Shown one piece after another: positions 39,769 through 49,181 of a stretch of 64,000 bases of DNA. The stretch spans positions 124,001 through 188,000 of the forward strand of contig NZ_LXTQ01000011.1 in the NCBI RefSeq assembly GCF_001645185.1, written 5' to 3'. Position numbers and translations under genes: made by a program. Each line of letters starts with the position of its first letter. Position 1 is the first letter of the stretch. The DNA comes from Methylobacillus sp. MM3 (lineage in GTDB: Bacteria; Pseudomonadota; Gammaproteobacteria; Burkholderiales; Methylophilaceae). A model generated the notes under the pieces. The model was not told the DNA's origin. It did not search any database and was given only the letters and a program-made list of their open reading frames with translations.

Positions 39769-41253
39769 ATGTTTGAATCGAATATTCTCAGCCTGTCCAT
39801 CTGGGTGCCTGTACTGGCAGGTATCCTGGTGCTCGCCACCGGTAACGACGAGCGCCCCGGCCTGACACGTTGGATTGCTCTGCTCGGCAGCATTGCCGGA
39901 TTCCTGGTGACGCTGCCGCTCTATACTCGATTCGACCGTGCCGATGGCGGCTTCCAGTTCCAGGAGGGCTATAACTGGATCCCCAGCTTCAATATTCATT
40001 ACCACCTCGGTGTGGACGGCCTAGCGGTGCCGCTGATCCTACTCACCAGCTTTACCACGATGATCGTGGTGCTGGCTGGCTGGGAAGTCATCCAGAAGCG
40101 CGTTGCGCAATACATGGCGGCCTTTCTTATCATGTCCGGCCTGATGATAGGCGTGTTCTCTGCGCTGGATGGCATCCTGTTCTACGTATTCTGGGAAGCG
40201 ATGTTGATCCCGATGTTCCTGGTGATCGGTATCTGGGGCGGTCCGAACCGGGTGTATGCAACCATCAAGTTCTTCCTCTATACCTTGCTCGGCTCATTGC
40301 TGATGCTGGTGGCTTTCATCTACCTGTTCCATCAGAGCAATAGTTTCGAGATCGTCGACTACTACATGTTGCCGTTGCCGTTGTCGGTGCAGTTGTTCAT
40401 CTTCTTTGCGTTCTTCATGGCTTTTGCGGTGAAGATTCCGATGTGGCCGGTGCATACCTGGCTGCCGGATGCGCACGTCGAGGCGCCTACCGGCGGCTCG
40501 GTGGTGCTGGCGGCCATCATGTTGAAGCTGGGGGCTTACGGTTTCCTGCGCTTCGCGATGCCTATTGCGCCCGATGCGGCGCATTATCTGGCGACACCCA
40601 TGATCGTTCTGTCCCTGATCGCAGTGGTATACATCGCCTTCGTCGCACTGGCGCAACAGGACATGAAGAAGCTGATCGCCTATTCGTCGATCTCGCACAT
40701 GGGTTTCGTCACGCTGGGCCTGTTCATTTTCAATCCGCTCGGCATGGAAGGCGGCGTCGTGCAGATGATTTCTCACGGGTTCATTTCCGGAGCCATGTTC
40801 CTGTGCGTTGGCGTGCTCTATGACCGCATGCATTCGCGTCAGATTGCCGACTACGGCGGTGTGGTGAATACCATGCCGACCTTCACGGCATTTGCCGTGC
40901 TATTCGCAATGGCGAACGCCGGGTTGCCCGGCACTTCCGGCTTTGTCGGTGAATTCATGGTGATCCTCGCTGCTGTGCAGGAAAACTTCTGGTATGCCTT
41001 CCTGGCTGCAACCACGCTGATTCTCGGCGCGGCTTACACCTTGTGGATGGTAAAGCGGGTGTTTTTTGGGGCCGTTGGCAACTCGCATGTCGCCGAACTG
41101 CAGGACTTGAACAAGCGCGAATTCGTGATATTGGGTGTGCTGGCATTGATGGTGCTGGGTTTCGGCCTGTATCCGCAGCCGATCACCGAACTGACGCACG
41201 CCACGGTTGAGCAATTGCTCACGCACCTCGCCCAAAGCAAGATCCCAGGCTGA
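39769..41253 (+). CDS. nuoM: NADH-quinone oxidoreductase subunit M
   Basis: A 494-residue antiporter-like proton-pumping subunit with about 14 helices. Motifs are FYVFWEAMLIPMFLVIGIWGG, the conserved PVHTWLPDAHVEAPTGGSVV, and KKLIAYSSISHMGFV. The nuoN gene begins two bases after its stop. Confidence 0.97.
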   Translation: MFESNILSLSIWVPVLAGILVLATGNDERPGLTRWIALLGSIAGFLVTLPLYTRFDRADGGFQFQEGYNWIPSFNIHYHLGVDGLAVPLILLTSFTTMIVVLAGWEVIQKRVAQYMAAFLIMSGLMIGVFSALDGILFYVFWEAMLIPMFLVIGIWGGPNRVYATIKFFLYTLLGSLLMLVAFIYLFHQSNSFEIVDYYMLPLPLSVQLFIFFAFFMAFAVKIPMWPVHTWLPDAHVEAPTGGSVVLAAIMLKLGAYGFLRFAMPIAPDAAHYLATPMIVLSLIAVVYIAFVALAQQDMKKLIAYSSISHMGFVTLGLFIFNPLGMEGGVVQMISHGFISGAMFLCVGVLYDRMHSRQIADYGGVVNTMPTFTAFAVLFAMANAGLPGTSGFVGEFMVILAAVQENFWYAFLAATTLILGAAYTLWMVKRVFFGAVGNSHVAELQDLNKREFVILGVLALMVLGFGLYPQPITELTHATVEQLLTHLAQSKIPG

Positions 41254-41255
41254 AC

Positions 41256-42710
41256 ATGATGAATAACGCAATAACATACGATCTGATCGCCGCACTTCCG
41301 GAAATTTTCGTGCTGTGCATGGCCATGGTAGTCTTGCTGGTCAGCCTTTTCCTGAGTGCGCGTACCCTCTATGTCAGCTATATCCTGACGCAGGTAACGC
41401 TGCTCGGCGCCGCATTCATTACCGTTTCGACGCATATTCCCGCGGTCGGCTATGCCTTCAACGGCATGTTCGTCGACGACCCGCTGTCCGATATTCTCAA
41501 GCTGATGATCTACCTTGGCACGTCCATGGTGCTGGTTTATTCACGCAGCTATATTGCGTTGCGTGGCATGTATCGCGGCGAATTTTTTGCGCTGGTTCTG
41601 TTCGCGATGCTGGGCATGATGATTATGGTATCCGGCCAGCATTTCCTGACGTTGTACATGGGGCTCGAACTGCTGTCGTTATGCCTGTATTCGCTGGTCG
41701 CACTGGATCGCGACAATCCGCGCTCGACGGAAGCCGCGATGAAGTATTTCGTGCTGGGAGCCTTGGCGTCAGGGATGCTGCTGTACGGTATGTCGATGAT
41801 CTATGGCGCAACCGGCGCGCTTGAGCTGAGTCAGATCAATGCTGCCTTGTTCAATGGCATGGCCGACCGCTCCGTGCTGATACTGGGGCTCGTGTTTGTG
41901 GTTGCCGGCGTGGCTTTCAAGCTGGGCGCGGTACCTTTCCAGATGTGGCTGCCGGACGTCTATCACGGCGCACCAACGGCGGTCACCCTGCTGGTCGGTT
42001 CGGTGCCCAAGTTCGCTGCGTTTGCCTTTGTGATCCGCTTGCTGATCCAGGGCTTGCAGGTGCTCACCGTGGATTGGCAGGGCATGTTGATCGTCATGGC
42101 GGTATTGTCCATCAGCATCGGGAATATTACCGCCATTGCGCAAACCAACCTGAAGCGTATGCTGGCTTATTCGACGATTTCGCATATCGGCTTCCTGCTG
42201 TTCGGTTTTCTGAGCGGCAGCATGAACGGCTATATTTCCTCGATGTTCTATATCTCGGCTTATGTGCTGATGACGCTCGGCGGCTTCGGCATGATCCTGT
42301 TATTGTCGCGCAAGGGTTTCGAGGCGGAAAATCTGGACGACTTCAAGGGCCTCAATCAACGCAGCCCGTGGTATGCCTTCCTCATGCTGCTGTTGATGTT
42401 CTCGATGGCTGGCGTGCCGCCGACGCTGGGTTTCTACGCCAAATTTACCGTGCTGCAGGCAGCCTTGCAGGCAGGCTTTGTCAGTCTCGTGATCTTTGCG
42501 GTATTGATGGCGGCAGTAGGGGCGTTCTACTACCTGCGCATCGTCAAATTGATGTATTTCGACGAACCGCAGGATCATGCGCCGATTACGCCTTCGCCTG
42601 ACATGGCGCTGGTTCTCGGCATCAATGGCATGGCGATACTGATACTGGGCTTGATGCCGCAGCGTTTGATGGAACTCTGCGCCTACGCGATCGCTCATAG
42701 CCTGCAATGA
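41256..42710 (+). CDS. nuoN: NADH-quinone oxidoreductase subunit N
   Basis: A 484-residue antiporter-like proton-pumping subunit with about 14 helices. Motifs are LYMGLELLSLCLYSLVALDR, QMWLPDVYHGAPTAVTLLVG and KRMLAYSTISHIGFL. It is the last complex I gene; the DUF2818 gene overlaps it by 4 bp, so the operon continues. Confidence 0.97.
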   Translation: MMNNAITYDLIAALPEIFVLCMAMVVLLVSLFLSARTLYVSYILTQVTLLGAAFITVSTHIPAVGYAFNGMFVDDPLSDILKLMIYLGTSMVLVYSRSYIALRGMYRGEFFALVLFAMLGMMIMVSGQHFLTLYMGLELLSLCLYSLVALDRDNPRSTEAAMKYFVLGALASGMLLYGMSMIYGATGALELSQINAALFNGMADRSVLILGLVFVVAGVAFKLGAVPFQMWLPDVYHGAPTAVTLLVGSVPKFAAFAFVIRLLIQGLQVLTVDWQGMLIVMAVLSISIGNITAIAQTNLKRMLAYSTISHIGFLLFGFLSGSMNGYISSMFYISAYVLMTLGGFGMILLLSRKGFEAENLDDFKGLNQRSPWYAFLMLLLMFSMAGVPPTLGFYAKFTVLQAALQAGFVSLVIFAVLMAAVGAFYYLRIVKLMYFDEPQDHAPITPSPDMALVLGINGMAILILGLMPQRLMELCAYAIAHSLQ

Positions 42711-42997
42711 ATTCCATGCATCTTGTTCTGATCCTGCTGACGCTGCTCGCAGCAAATCTACCATGGTTCTCGGAGCGGCTCTTTTATGCCGTGTCGCTCA
42801 AAAACAAGCATCTTGGATGGCGCCTGCTCGAACTGGTGGTTTTTTACTTCGTCATCGGCGCCGTGGCTTATTTCGTTGAGCGCTCGAGCATGGGGCAGGT
42901 GGCTCCGCAAGGCTGGCAGTTCTATGCTACGACAGGCGCGCTGTTCATCGTATTCGCGTTTCCCGGTTTCGTTTGGCGGTATTTGTGGCGCAAATGA
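42707..42997 (+). CDS. DUF2818 family membrane protein
   Basis: A 96-residue protein with three hydrophobic segments (about 4-24, 40-60, 73-92) that matches the DUF2818 family, found behind nuoN in betaproteobacteria. It overlaps nuoN (ATGA) and the following NUDIX gene (ATGA). Placement suggests a role in assembling or stabilising complex I, but none is demonstrated to my knowledge. Confidence 0.85.
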   Translation: MNSMHLVLILLTLLAANLPWFSERLFYAVSLKNKHLGWRLLELVVFYFVIGAVAYFVERSSMGQVAPQGWQFYATTGALFIVFAFPGFVWRYLWRK

Positions 42998-43545
42998 GCG
43001 ACGATAAGCTCACCGAAACCCGCATTTCTTCCGAAACCGTTTTCCACGGCAGACTGATGCATGCCAAGCGCGATGTCGTGCGCTTGCATAACGGTCACGA
43101 AACCACCCGCGAATATATCGTTCACCCCGGCGCAGTGCTGATCGTGCCTTTGCTGGATGACGGCAGGCTGGTGTTCGAGCGCCAGTTCCGCTACCCGTTG
43201 GGCCGCGCATTCATTGAACTCCCCGCCGGGAAAATTGACCCCAACGAAGATCCTTTGCAAACCGGTCAGCGCGAATTGCAGGAAGAAACCGGTTATACCG
43301 CACGAGAATGGCACCATCTGACGACTTTGCATCCCTGCATCGGCTATTCCGATGAGCGCATCCTGATCTATCTCGCGACGACCCTCGAAGCAGGGCAGCA
43401 TCGGCGCGACGATGACGAGTCGCTGGAGATATTTACATTGACGCTTGCCGAAGCGATGGATGCAATGCGGCGCGGTGAAATCACCGATGGCAAAACCATG
43501 ATTGCCCTGTTCTGGGCAGAAAAACATCTTTCCGGCGCCTGGTAA
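42994..43545 (+). CDS. NUDIX hydrolase, ADP-ribose pyrophosphatase type
   Basis: A 183-residue NUDIX enzyme. The box is perfect (G-x5-E-x7-RELQEETGY, from GKIDPNEDP), and the upstream VLIVPLLDDGRLVFERQFRYP is typical of ADP-ribose or related nucleotide-sugar hydrolases. The start is the ATG at 42994, overlapping the DUF2818 stop; a frame extending to 42973 is less likely. A link to NADH metabolism through ADP-ribose breakdown is plausible given the operon, but is inference. Confidence 0.9.
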   Translation: MSDDKLTETRISSETVFHGRLMHAKRDVVRLHNGHETTREYIVHPGAVLIVPLLDDGRLVFERQFRYPLGRAFIELPAGKIDPNEDPLQTGQRELQEETGYTAREWHHLTTLHPCIGYSDERILIYLATTLEAGQHRRDDDESLEIFTLTLAEAMDAMRRGEITDGKTMIALFWAEKHLSGAW

Positions 43546-43763
43546 ATTCGTTTCCCGCTCGGCTCATTCGCTGCAAGAAACTTTCTTGAAAACTCACTGG
43601 TCTATTAATTAGCCCGGGCGAGGGGTGGCTGTGCCCAGCCGAAACGCCTGGATAATTTTAAATCGCCGCACGGATGACAAGTGCGGTATCCGGAACTCAA
43701 GTAAACCAATAATAATTCCGTGCGTTTTATGCTTATGCCCTTTTTGGCATGGAGGAGTTAAAG

Positions 43764-44084
43764 ATGAAAACCTTGCGATTAATATTGCTGGCCGCAGCAC
43801 TTGCAGTAGGTGGGATGGGCAGCGCATACGCGCGGGATTCGTTCGGGCTGAGCGTGAACATCGGCATCCCCGGTTACTATGCCGCACCGCCGGCGGTCTA
43901 CTATGCGCCGCCCCCCGTGGTCTATTATGAGCCTGCGCCGATTCGCTATTACTATGAACCGCGTGCTCAAATCTATTACAGCGAGCCTCGCCACTATTAT
44001 GGCCGCAACCATCAATGGCGTGGTCACCGTGATTACCGCCACCATGACCGTCATCACCATCATGGCCATCATGGCCATCGTTAA
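43764..44084 (+). CDS. Exported Tyr/Pro-rich protein with His-rich tail
   Basis: A 106-residue protein with a signal peptide (MKTLRLILLAAALAVGGMGSAYA). The mature part repeats YYAPPP / YYEPAP-like motifs, then a strongly basic, His-rich tail (HHDRHHHHGHHGHR). It may bind metal ions in the periplasm or outer membrane; this is inference. The start at 43764 is preceded by GGAGG. The upstream 218 bp hold several small stems (for example CCGCAC / GTGCGG from 43667) but no gene. A terminator follows. Confidence 0.75.
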   Translation: MKTLRLILLAAALAVGGMGSAYARDSFGLSVNIGIPGYYAAPPAVYYAPPPVVYYEPAPIRYYYEPRAQIYYSEPRHYYGRNHQWRGHRDYRHHDRHHHHGHHGHR

Positions 44085-44120
44085 TCCGATGGCAAGCAGG
44101 TTGCTGTTTTAGTTTGCAGC

Positions 44121-44148
44121 AAAAGGCCGCTCGTACGCGGCCTTTTTA
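44121..44148 (+). terminator. Terminator after the His-rich exported protein gene
   Basis: A perfect 10-bp stem, AAAAGGCCGC (44121-44130) / GCGGCCTTTT (44137-44146), is followed by more T. The A-tract makes it work in both directions. Confidence 0.88.
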
Positions 44149-44157
44149 TTTGCCCCG

Positions 44158-44616
44158 ATGAATCGAACCATGAAACTGCTTTGCGACGAAATGCTCAAGG
44201 GATTGGCGCGCTGGCTGCGCACGTCGGGCTACGATGTGGCGATGGAACCTGACGGAAGGCCGGATCGCCAGTTGGTCGCGCGTGCGTTGGCGGAGGGGCG
44301 TGTTTTGCTTACGCGCGACCGTTTCCTGCTGCAAATTCGCGATGCGATGCGCGTGACGGTGCTGCTTGAAGGCAATGGAGTAGAGTCCTGTGCCCGTGAA
44401 ATCACCCGTAAGCTTGATATTGACTGGCTATTGAATCCGTTCACGCGCTGTTCGCTGTGCAACAGCCCGCTCATCGAAGCCGAGCCATCGCCACAATGGC
44501 CGCCGGATATCCGCAAGGCATACCGATGTCCTTGCTGCAACAAATTTTACTGGCAGGGCGGGCACGTTGAACGCATGCGGCAAAAGCTGGAGTGCTGGCA
44601 GACAGAGTTTCGCTGA
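44158..44616 (+). CDS. Mut7-C RNAse-domain protein
   Basis: A 152-residue protein of the Mut7-C family. The N-terminal PIN-like part (KLLCDEMLKGLARWLRTSGYDV, LLTRDRFLL) carries conserved Asp residues, and a C-terminal zinc ribbon shows CSLCN and CPCCNKFYW. Family members are predicted RNases. The longer form with an N-terminal ubiquitin-like domain is not seen here. The gene starts ten bases after a terminator, so a promoter must overlap that hairpin or it is read through; a second ATG lies at 44170. Confidence 0.85.
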   Translation: MNRTMKLLCDEMLKGLARWLRTSGYDVAMEPDGRPDRQLVARALAEGRVLLTRDRFLLQIRDAMRVTVLLEGNGVESCAREITRKLDIDWLLNPFTRCSLCNSPLIEAEPSPQWPPDIRKAYRCPCCNKFYWQGGHVERMRQKLECWQTEFR

Positions 44617-44641
44617 GTTTCAGCAGCAAAAAGGGCGCAGC

Positions 44642-44920
44642 CTACTGATCCTGGAACAGGAAAGAAATTCTGGCTTGCAGCACCATGTTTTCCAGCACCA
44701 GCCGCGCAATGGTGGCCGCCATGATCATATCCTGTGCCTCTTGGCCGATGTCGGGCGGCCAGTTATTCATCAGTTCTAGAACGTTCAGGCATGCCAACTG
44801 GCGCAGGTCGTCTTCCTCGAAATGAAGCCCGGTGAAATCGATGGGATCTTCCTTTTCGATTTCCCTCATGAGCTCCAACAGGGTTTCAGGTGTCATGTTG
44901 CCAGTATGCGGCGTAATCAT
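44642..44920 (-). CDS. Small hypothetical protein (92 aa)
   Basis: A 92-residue acidic helical protein I do not recognise (LLELMREIEKEDPIDFTGLHF, MAATIARLVLENMVLQ). Neither possible start, ATG 44920 or ATG 44896, has a good ribosome site. 44920 is chosen because it lies four bases from the decarboxylase stop, suggesting coupled translation. It is the third gene of the oxygenase-decarboxylase unit. Confidence 0.55.
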   Translation of the reverse strand: MITPHTGNMTPETLLELMREIEKEDPIDFTGLHFEEDDLRQLACLNVLELMNNWPPDIGQEAQDMIMAATIARLVLENMVLQARISFLFQDQ

Positions 44921-44924
44921 GCAT

Positions 44925-46361
44925 TTACAAAATACCGGAACTGGATATGCCGTGCTCTCGAATGGCTGCGAGAAGCGCATCCAGGTCCTCTTCGGCGGTG
45001 AAGGGATTCATGACTGTAGTGCGTAGCCAGACTTTGCCGTGCATGGCGACTTGCGTCAGGTGAAAGGCGCCGGATTCGACCAGTTTTTTCCTGATTAGCA
45101 TTTGATCTTCTTTGCCGTAGCGGAAGCAGACGATATTGGTCTGCGGCATCATCAGCAATTCAAAGTCCGGTGCGGCATGAAGTTTTTCTGCCAGCAATCG
45201 CGCTGTTGCGAATACCTGATCTACCAATCCGCCCAGTTTCTCCGTCCCATAGAGCGAAAACGCGGCCCACAGCTTCAATCCCATCATGCGTTTGGTGCAC
45301 TCCAGTGTGCGATAGCTGGTGTTGTAGGTTTCTTCCGCGTTGTTATTGCCCTGGAAGAGATAGGAAGCTTCTTGTGCAAATGCCGCATATCCGTGCTGCG
45401 GCTCGCGGAACAGCACTGCCGAGACAGTCGCTGGCATATAGAGCAGCTTGTGCCCGTCCCACACCACCGAATCTGCCATGGCAATGCCTTCGAGTAGCGG
45501 GCGGTGCTGGCGGGAGAGAAGTGCTGATGCGCCATGCGCCCCGTCCACGTGCATCCATAGATCGTGTGTGCGGCAGAAATTGGCGATCTCGGGCAAGGGA
45601 TCGATACTTCCGGTTGGAGTACAGCCTGCGGTTGCGGCAACGGCAAACGGTTTGCTGCCTTGGTCCAGGCAATGCTGCCAGGCTGACTGCAATGCAGCCA
45701 TATCCATGCGACCCTGGTCATCCGCAGCAATCTTGACGACAGCGTCGGTGCCCAGGCCCATGATGCCCGCAGCACGGCTAACCGAGTAATGCGCATGCTC
45801 GCTTGTCAGCAAGCGCAAGGGTTGACCGGCGCCGACACCATGCTGCCATGCATCCCAGCCGGCCTTGACCTGCCGCGCCGCCAGCAACGCGGTGAGATTG
45901 GCCTGGGCTCCGCCCGAAGTAAGCACGCCTTCAGCGCGCTGCCAGCCAATGAGTTCACCCAACCAGTGCAACACTTGCCGCTCAAGTAAGGTAGCGCTGG
46001 GGCCGGTTTCGTAGACGGCCATTGCCTGGTTGGTCAGTGCGGCAACCAGGTCGCAAAGTGCAGCCATCGGCAGTGGCGTGGCCACCTGGTGTCCGAGATT
46101 GCGTGGGTGATGAATATGCAGGCTGGCCGAAAGAATTTCGTCCTGGATCGCTTTCAGGAGTTGTCCGGAAGTCAGCGTGGCTTGTCGAGGCAGCGCAGCT
46201 TGCCATTGTTCCATTGCCTGCGCGGGAGGTTGCCAGTCCAGAACTGGCCCTTTTCCTTCGAGATTATCCGACAGATAGCGGGACAGGATATCGATCAGGG
46301 CATGCCCACTGGCGTTGAAAGCCTCGGGCGAAAACATCGCTTCCAGGGTTTGTTTATCCAT
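44925..46361 (-). CDS. PLP-dependent decarboxylase (group II, aromatic/diaminobutyrate type)
   Basis: A 478-residue group II decarboxylase. The PLP lysine lies in VVWDGHKLLYMPA; substrate-side motifs are LTSGGAQANLTALL, HAHYSVSRAAGIMGLG and WMHVDGAHGAS. Relatives decarboxylate aromatic amino acids, glutamate or diaminobutyrate; I cannot choose between them. The ATG at 46361 is used; a TTG at 46370 is possible. The 2-oxoglutarate oxygenase gene ends five bases upstream, so both are probably in one unit. Confidence 0.88.
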   Translation of the reverse strand: MDKQTLEAMFSPEAFNASGHALIDILSRYLSDNLEGKGPVLDWQPPAQAMEQWQAALPRQATLTSGQLLKAIQDEILSASLHIHHPRNLGHQVATPLPMAALCDLVAALTNQAMAVYETGPSATLLERQVLHWLGELIGWQRAEGVLTSGGAQANLTALLAARQVKAGWDAWQHGVGAGQPLRLLTSEHAHYSVSRAAGIMGLGTDAVVKIAADDQGRMDMAALQSAWQHCLDQGSKPFAVAATAGCTPTGSIDPLPEIANFCRTHDLWMHVDGAHGASALLSRQHRPLLEGIAMADSVVWDGHKLLYMPATVSAVLFREPQHGYAAFAQEASYLFQGNNNAEETYNTSYRTLECTKRMMGLKLWAAFSLYGTEKLGGLVDQVFATARLLAEKLHAAPDFELLMMPQTNIVCFRYGKEDQMLIRKKLVESGAFHLTQVAMHGKVWLRTTVMNPFTAEEDLDALLAAIREHGISSSGIL

Positions 46362-46366
46362 GCTGA

Positions 46367-46996
46367 TCAAATCGCAGATTGAGCGGCACGCGTGCGAAAC
46401 CAGCCGGTGATGCTCAGCCGTTCACGCCGGGCGGGCAGCACTTCATGCCAATAGCGCGCAGAAAGAAAGGTGACCAATGTGCCTCCTTGAGGTTGAATGT
46501 CGCGATATAAGGTATCGTCCTGATCATCGAGATACATGCGCAGCTGGCCGCCGTCACTTTCTTGCCATGCGTCGTTCAGGTAGAGGATGCAAGTCAATGC
46601 ACGCTGACTGTCATGCTGGAACTGATCGAGGTGTTTGCGGTAGAACGCACCGGGCGGATAGCTGGCGAAATGGCCTTCGAATTCAAACAGCCCTAGATAG
46701 AGTGTTCGATTGAAAGCCTGGCGCAGATTTTCCAGACGTTGCAGATACGCCTGCTGCGCCGGGGAAGCGAATGATTCCTCAAGCCAATGGATGAAATCGC
46801 CACGCACATTATTCGTGACCTCGGCATCCTTGCCTACCCCCGCGCCTCGCATCTCTCCGGATTGCTGCAAAGCGCGCAGATCGTTCGCCAATGCAGCTAT
46901 CTCCGAGGCTGAAAGAAAATCGGGAATGATTGCGTAACCCTGAACTGCGATTTCGTCGGCGATGGTTGCTTCGGCAGGGCGGAAGGAATTTGACAT
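46367..46996 (-). CDS. 2-oxoglutarate/Fe(II)-dependent oxygenase
   Basis: A 209-residue protein of the prolyl-4-hydroxylase-like 2OG-Fe(II) oxygenase family. The metal triad is visible as H-x-D in YRKHLDQF and the distal His in ARYWHEVLP, with the 2OG-binding Arg in RLSITGWFR. The start is ATG 46996 (MSNSFRPAEA); a frame reaching 47056 is less likely. It precedes a decarboxylase gene by five bases. Substrate could be a protein residue or a small molecule. Confidence 0.85.
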   Translation of the reverse strand: MSNSFRPAEATIADEIAVQGYAIIPDFLSASEIAALANDLRALQQSGEMRGAGVGKDAEVTNNVRGDFIHWLEESFASPAQQAYLQRLENLRQAFNRTLYLGLFEFEGHFASYPPGAFYRKHLDQFQHDSQRALTCILYLNDAWQESDGGQLRMYLDDQDDTLYRDIQPQGGTLVTFLSARYWHEVLPARRERLSITGWFRTRAAQSAI

Positions 46997-47097
46997 GATG
47001 AATGATGTTCCAGGAAGACGATTATTATAGCGTTTTGCAAAAGTGCAATTCTGCATTTGCTTCCCGGCATTTTATTCGCTAGAATGCGCAGCTCTTT

Positions 47098-47174
47098 AGG
47101 CGCGTAGCTCAGCTGGTTAGAGCACCACCTTGACATGGTGGGGGTCGTTGGTTCGAGTCCAATCGCGCCTACCA
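47098..47174 (+). tRNA. tRNA-Val (anticodon GAC)
   Basis: A 77-base tRNA with acceptor stem AGGCGCG / CGCGCCT, then A and encoded CCA. The anticodon stem CCACC / GGTGG closes the loop TTGACAT, giving GAC. The T-loop TTCGAGTC is canonical. Confidence 0.97.
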
Positions 47175-47184
47175 ACACCAAAAC

Positions 47185-47212
47185 AAAAGCCGCTAGACGG
47201 CTTTTGTTATTT
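47185..47212 (+). terminator. Terminator after tRNA-Val
   Basis: An 8-bp stem, AAAAGCCG / CGGCTTTT, with a 5-base loop (47185-47205) is followed by a T-rich stretch. It lies 34 bp before thrS, so it may also affect entry into the thrS operon. Confidence 0.8.
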
Positions 47213-47238
47213 TTGCGGTCCGATTACGGGAAGTCACG

Positions 47239-49155
47239 ATGCCAGTTATCCGTTTGCCGGACGGCTCCGAGCGCAAATTCGATGCGCCGGTGACCGTGTT
47301 CGATGTAGCGCAAAATATTGGCGCCGGGCTGGCCCGGGCCGCGTTGGCCGGCAAGGTCAACGGCACTCTGGTCGATACCTCCTATGTGATTTCCGAAGAC
47401 TCCGATCTCGCTATCGTTACCGATCGCGATGCGGATGGCTTGGAAGTCATCCGCCACTCCATGGCCCACTTGCTGGCATACGCGGTCAAGGAGCTCTTTC
47501 CCGAAGCGCAAGTCACCATCGGCCCGGTCATCGACAACGGGTTTTACTACGACTTTTCGTACAAGCGCCCATTCACGCCTGAAGACCTCGAGGCCATCGA
47601 GAAGCGCATGGCTGAACTCGCCAAGCGCGACATCCCGGTGACGCGCAAGGTTCTGCCGCGCGATGAAGCCGTCGCCTATTTCAAGTCCATCGGCGAGCAC
47701 TACAAGGCTGAAATCATCGAAAGCATTCCGCAGGGCGAGGATGTTTCGCTGTACACCGAAGGCGATTTCACCGATCTGTGCCGCGGCCCGCACGTACCTT
47801 CCACCGGTCGGCTCAAGGCCTTCAAGTTGATGAAGGTGGCAGGCGCATACTGGCGCGGCGACTCCAGAAATGAGATGCTGCAGCGCATCTACGGCACGGC
47901 CTGGGCGAAAAAGGAAGATCTTGACGCCTACCTGCACATGCTGGAGGAGGCCGAGAAGCGCGACCACCGCAAACTGGGCAAGCAGCTTGATTTCTTCCAC
48001 ATGCAGGACGAAGCTCCGGGCATGGTGTTCTGGCATCCCAGGGGCTGGGTTCTGTGGCAGGAAGTCGAGCAATACATGCGCGCCAAGTTTATCGATCACG
48101 GCTATCAGGAAGTACGTACGCCGCTGGTGATGGACCGTTCGCTATGGGAAAAGTCCGGTCACTGGGAAAACTACCGCGAAAACATGTTCACGACGGCTTC
48201 CGAAAACCGTGACTATGCGGTGAAACCGATGAACTGCCCCGGTCACGTGCAAATCTTCAATCACGGTCTGCATAGCTATCGCGATTTGCCGTTACGCCTG
48301 GCGGAGTTCGGCTCCTGCCATCGCAACGAGCCCTCCGGTGCGCTGCACGGACTGATGCGCGTGCGTGGATTCACGCAGGACGATGCCCATATTTTCTGTA
48401 CCGAAGAGCAGGTGCGTGCCGAAGTGGCATCCTTCATCGTGATGCTGCAAGAGGTATACGTCGACTTCGGCTTCAACGACGTGCTGGTCAAATTGTCCAC
48501 CCGTCCCGAAAAACGCGTCGGTTCCGACGAAACCTGGGACAAGGCGGAAACTGCCTTGGCCGCTGCCCTCGACGAGAACGGCCTCAAGTACGATCTGCAG
48601 CCGGGTGAGGGTGCGTTCTATGGCCCCAAGATCGAATTTACATTAAAAGATTCGCTTGGCCGCTTGTGGCAGTGCGGGACTATCCAGCTTGATTTCAACC
48701 TGCCGACGCGTCTTGGTGCGGAATATGTCGCCGACGACAACTCGCGTAAACCGCCTGTAATGCTGCACCGCGCCATCGTTGGCTCGATGGAGCGCTTTCT
48801 CGGGATTCTCATCGAAAACTACGCGGGCGCGATGCCTTTGTGGCTGTCGCCGGTGCAAGCCGTGGTGATGAATATCACCGATGCGCAGGCCTCATACGTT
48901 GAATCTGTGGTCTCTGAGCTCAAGAAAAACGGCTTGCGTGCGCAGTCGGACTTGAGAAATGAGAAAATAAACTTTAAAATACGCGAACATAGCTTGCAGA
49001 AGATGCCTTACCTGCTGGTTGCAGGCGAGCGCGAAATGCAAAGCGGACAAGTGGCCGTGCGTACCCGAAAAGGTGAAGACCTGGGATCCATGCCGTTGCA
49101 GACGTTGATTGAACGCCTGCGCGAAGAGGTTTCCCGACGTGGTGGCGCGGCCTGA
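47239..49155 (+). CDS. thrS: Threonine-tRNA ligase
   Basis: A 638-residue class II synthetase. The N-terminal TGS domain (1-60), the editing domain ([16 protein letters not shown]) and the catalytic core with the zinc Cys ([13 protein letters not shown]) and motif 2 ([22 protein letters not shown]) are present, followed by an anticodon-binding C-terminus. Ribosome site GGGAAG. It leads thrS-infC-rpmI-rplT-pheS-pheT-ihfA, an order shared with enterobacteria. No operator resembling a tRNA-Thr mimic is evident upstream. Confidence 0.97.
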   Translation: MPVIRLPDGSERKFDAPVTVFDVAQNIGAGLARAALAGKVNGTLVDTSYVISEDSDLAIVTDRDADGLEVIRHSMAHLLAYAVKELFPEAQVTIGPVIDNGFYYDFSYKRPFTPEDLEAIEKRMAELAKRDIPVTRKVLPRDEAVAYFKSIGEHYKAEIIESIPQGEDVSLYTEGDFTDLCRGPHVPSTGRLKAFKLMKVAGAYWRGDSRNEMLQRIYGTAWAKKEDLDAYLHMLEEAEKRDHRKLGKQLDFFHMQDEAPGMVFWHPRGWVLWQEVEQYMRAKFIDHGYQEVRTPLVMDRSLWEKSGHWENYRENMFTTASENRDYAVKPMNCPGHVQIFNHGLHSYRDLPLRLAEFGSCHRNEPSGALHGLMRVRGFTQDDAHIFCTEEQVRAEVASFIVMLQEVYVDFGFNDVLVKLSTRPEKRVGSDETWDKAETALAAALDENGLKYDLQPGEGAFYGPKIEFTLKDSLGRLWQCGTIQLDFNLPTRLGAEYVADDNSRKPPVMLHRAIVGSMERFLGILIENYAGAMPLWLSPVQAVVMNITDAQASYVESVVSELKKNGLRAQSDLRNEKINFKIREHSLQKMPYLLVAGEREMQSGQVAVRTRKGEDLGSMPLQTLIERLREEVSRRGGAA

Positions 49156-49181
49156 TTATTTATTGACTTGGAGAATTGGCG

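Noticed and set aside
43546-43763. Structured spacer before the His-rich exported protein, considered as a riboswitch
   Set aside because: Only short, unconnected stems are present and none resembles a known aptamer core.
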